Source of the DNA: Sulfurimonas sp.
GTDB lineage: Bacteria > Campylobacterota > Campylobacteria > Campylobacterales > Sulfurimonadaceae
Direction: 5' to 3'
Length of the DNA: 9,313 nucleotides
Assembly: GCA_024762705.1 (NCBI GenBank)
Contig: JANTGW010000030.1
Coordinates: 1 to 9,313 of the forward strand
Part shown: positions 6,768 to 9,313 of the stretch, one piece after another
Layout of the letters: every line of letters starts with the position of its first letter
How positions within the stretch are numbered: the stretch's first letter is position 1
Notes under the pieces: generated by a model
The model's input: only the letters and a program-made list of their open reading frames with translations
Databases searched by the model: none
What the model was told of the DNA's origin: nothing
Position numbers and translations under genes: made by a program

Positions 6768-7553
6768 TTGTCTAAAATATCTCAATTAGCCGTCATTGAA
6801 GACGGTGCAGTCATTGGTACAGATGTTGAAATCGGGCCTTTTTGCTTTATCTCAAGTGAAGCAAAAATCGGTGACGGTACGACAATAGCGGCCAACAGTT
6901 GTATTTATGGAAAAACAACCATAGGTAAAAACAACAAAATTTTTTCTCATGCAGTAATCGGTTCTATTCCTCAGGACTTAAAGTTCAATGGAGAAGAAGT
7001 TGAACTTATTATCGGCGATAACAACACTATCAGAGAATTCACCCTTTTTAACCCAGGTACAAAAGGTGGTGGAAGCAAGACTATCATCGGAAACCATAAT
7101 CTCTTTATGGGTTATGTCCATCTGGGCCATGATGTCATTATCGGCAACCGCTGTATTTTAGCAAATGCTGCGACACTCGCAGGACACGTTGAACTGGGCG
7201 ACCATGTTGTCATAGGCGGTATGACACCTATTCATCAGTTTGTACATGTTGGAGACTATGCTATGGTTGGCGGTGCATCTGCCCTTGCACAGGATGTTCC
7301 TCCATTTTGTATGGCCGAAGGGAACCGTGCTTCACTACGTGGACTTAACCTTACAGGACTGAGAAGACACCTAGACCGTGAAGACATCAATGCGCTAAAA
7401 TCGGCATACAGAGAACTATTTGAATCTGGAAAGCCACTCAAAGATACTGCAAGTGAACTGCTTGAAAACTCAACAAACCATTATGTTCATGACTTATGTA
7501 ACTTTGTCATAAAAACAAAACGCGGAATCCCGTTTGAAAGGAAAAAAATATGA
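6768..7553 (+). CDS. lpxA: UDP-N-acetylglucosamine acyltransferase
   Basis: Transfers a 3-hydroxyacyl chain from ACP to the 3-OH of UDP-GlcNAc, the first step of lipid A synthesis; cytosolic trimer. The 261 residues show many left-handed beta-helix hexapeptide repeats (for example [39 protein letters not shown]). The catalytic His pair is in YVHLGHD (H118 and H121, matching H122 and H125 of E. coli), and the C-terminal helical part begins at [15 protein letters not shown]. The residue at the acyl-ruler position in MVGG is Gly (G169), as in E. coli, which suggests preference for a long chain of about 14 carbons. The start is TTG with AAAGG seven bases upstream. The TGA overlaps the clpX ATG. 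Confidence 0.97.
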   Translation: MSKISQLAVIEDGAVIGTDVEIGPFCFISSEAKIGDGTTIAANSCIYGKTTIGKNNKIFSHAVIGSIPQDLKFNGEEVELIIGDNNTIREFTLFNPGTKGGGSKTIIGNHNLFMGYVHLGHDVIIGNRCILANAATLAGHVELGDHVVIGGMTPIHQFVHVGDYAMVGGASALAQDVPPFCMAEGNRASLRGLNLTGLRRHLDREDINALKSAYRELFESGKPLKDTASELLENSTNHYVHDLCNFVIKTKRGIPFERKKI

Positions 7554-8794
7554 TACACAGACATTGTAGTTTTTGTGACGCTAGCGAAAGCGAACAAAAC
7601 CCTTTAATAGCAGGAAACGGTGTTTACATTTGTAAAAACTGTGTTGTATCTGCTTATAAGATCATGTTCGGAGATGAAAAAGAGCTTGCCAAGCAAGAAA
7701 ATACAGAACTTGTTGACGCTGTTCATAAACTTATGACACCAAAAGAGCTTGATGCGTTTTTAGGTGAGTACATCATCGGTCAAGAACGAGCAAGAAAACT
7801 TTTAAGCGTTGCAGTTTACAACCACTACAAACGTATATTTAAAATGCACGATGCAGCAGAAGATGATACTGAAATCGCCAAGTCAAATATTTTGCTTATA
7901 GGACCGACAGGTAGTGGTAAGACATTGATGGCTCAGACAATTGCGAGAATATTGAATGTTCCAATTGCCATTGCCGATGCGACAAGCCTTACTGAAGCCG
8001 GTTATGTGGGTGAGGATGTTGAAAACATTTTAACAAAACTCATTCAGGCAGCTGATGGCGATGTAGAACGTGCGCAAAAAGGTATCATCTTTCTTGATGA
8101 AATCGACAAAGTATCCCGTATGAGTGAAAACCGCTCTATTACCCGTGATGTATCGGGTGAAGGTGTACAACAAGCCCTACTGAAAATCATAGAAGGTTCT
8201 TCTGTAAATATTCCGCCAAAAGGTGGAAGAAAACATCCAAATCAAGAATTCACAGCAATTGACACGACAAATATTTTATTTATCTGTGGTGGGGCTTTTG
8301 ACGGCTTAGAAGAGATACTCAAGCGCAAACAAGGTGAAAATGTTCTCGGCTTCGGACATGATAAAAAGACTAAAGATGAAACAAAACCGACATTTGACAT
8401 GGTTGAGCCAGATGACTTGGTACATTATGGACTCATTCCGGAACTTGTTGGACGTCTTCCTATCATCGCTTCACTCAATGAAATCACAGAAGATGACATG
8501 GTTCGCATACTTACAGAACCTAAAAACTCACTTGTCAAACAGTATAAAAAACTTTTTGCAATTGATGATGTGGAACTTAATTTTGAAGAAGATGCCTTAC
8601 GCGCCATTGCACAAAAAGCAATTAAACGTAAAACGGGAGCACGCGGACTTCGCGCTATTTTAGAAGAGAGTATGATAGATATCATGTACGAACTTCCTGA
8701 ATACAGTGGTTATGAAGTGATGATAACAAAAGAAGTGATTGAAAATGGTGAAAAACCTGTTTACATTAAAAAAACAACACAAAAAACAGCATAA
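7550..8794 (+). CDS. clpX: ATP-dependent Clp protease ATP-binding subunit ClpX
   Basis: Hexameric AAA+ unfoldase that delivers substrates to ClpP in the cytosol. The 414-residue protein has the N-terminal zinc-binding domain (C6, C9, C28, C31), Walker A GPTGSGKT (118-125), pore loop GYVG (151-154), Walker [10 protein letters not shown] (179-187), the RKH pore loop in GGRKHPNQ, a ClpP-contact loop reading LGF in NVLGFGHD where E. coli has IGF, the Arg-finger segment [10 protein letters not shown], and sensor 2 GARGLR. The ATG overlaps the lpxA stop (ATGA), with AAAGGA seven bases upstream. clpP is not in the window. The position between lpxA and mreB is the order I recall for Campylobacter. 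Confidence 0.98.
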   Translation: MIHRHCSFCDASESEQNPLIAGNGVYICKNCVVSAYKIMFGDEKELAKQENTELVDAVHKLMTPKELDAFLGEYIIGQERARKLLSVAVYNHYKRIFKMHDAAEDDTEIAKSNILLIGPTGSGKTLMAQTIARILNVPIAIADATSLTEAGYVGEDVENILTKLIQAADGDVERAQKGIIFLDEIDKVSRMSENRSITRDVSGEGVQQALLKIIEGSSVNIPPKGGRKHPNQEFTAIDTTNILFICGGAFDGLEEILKRKQGENVLGFGHDKKTKDETKPTFDMVEPDDLVHYGLIPELVGRLPIIASLNEITEDDMVRILTEPKNSLVKQYKKLFAIDDVELNFEEDALRAIAQKAIKRKTGARGLRAILEESMIDIMYELPEYSGYEVMITKEVIENGEKPVYIKKTTQKTA

Positions 8795-8801
8795 GGCATA
8801 A

Positions 8802-9313
<512 letters not shown>

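Noticed and set aside
8334..8663. 109-codon same-strand frame inside clpX
   Set aside because: It is the +1 frame of clpX, with a composition typical of an out-of-frame reading and no ribosome-binding site.

Overview
The window looks like ordinary chromosome from a Campylobacterota (Epsilonproteobacteria) member, most likely a Sulfurimonas-like organism. The evidence is the AT-rich composition, promoters with a clear TATAAT -10 but no recognisable -35, an OprD-type porin, a long QueH, and the gene order fabZ-lpxA-clpX-mreB, which I recall also occurs in Campylobacter. This assignment rests on recalled similarity, not on a search.

Left half, minus strand (read right to left): an OprD-family outer-membrane porin (3163-4512), acetyl-CoA synthetase acs (1124-3082), orotidine-5'-phosphate decarboxylase pyrF (431-1114), tRNA-Ser(GCU) (298-387), and the beginning of a small membrane protein that runs off the left edge (1-227) and whose start cannot be resolved. 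acs and pyrF are tightly coupled: the pyrF ribosome-binding site overlaps the acs stop. The porin, acs, the tRNA and the left-edge gene each have their own -10 candidate.

Right half, plus strand: a divergent intergenic region (4513-4652) separates the porin from a cyclophilin-type peptidyl-prolyl isomerase (4653-5162). It is followed by queH (5172-6257, tRNA queuosine synthesis), fabZ (6308-6757, fatty-acid dehydratase), lpxA (6768-7553, first step of lipid A synthesis), clpX (7550-8794, unfoldase of ClpXP) and the first 169 codons of mreB (8805 to the right edge). From fabZ to mreB the spacings are 10 nt, a 4-nt ATGA overlap and 10 nt, so this is almost certainly one transcript. It links envelope lipid supply, protein quality control and cell shape.

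The most notable observation is the start of queH. Its reading frame is the same as that of the upstream isomerase and begins straight after that gene's TAG. It has no ATG, GTG or TTG until well past the essential N-terminal Cys-Cys. The best reading is initiation at a rare ATT codon at 5172, seven bases after an AGGA Shine-Dalgarno. Non-ATG starts also occur at the porin (GTG) and lpxA (TTG). I see no mobile element, CRISPR array, defence locus or obviously new multi-gene system; most of the window is housekeeping.
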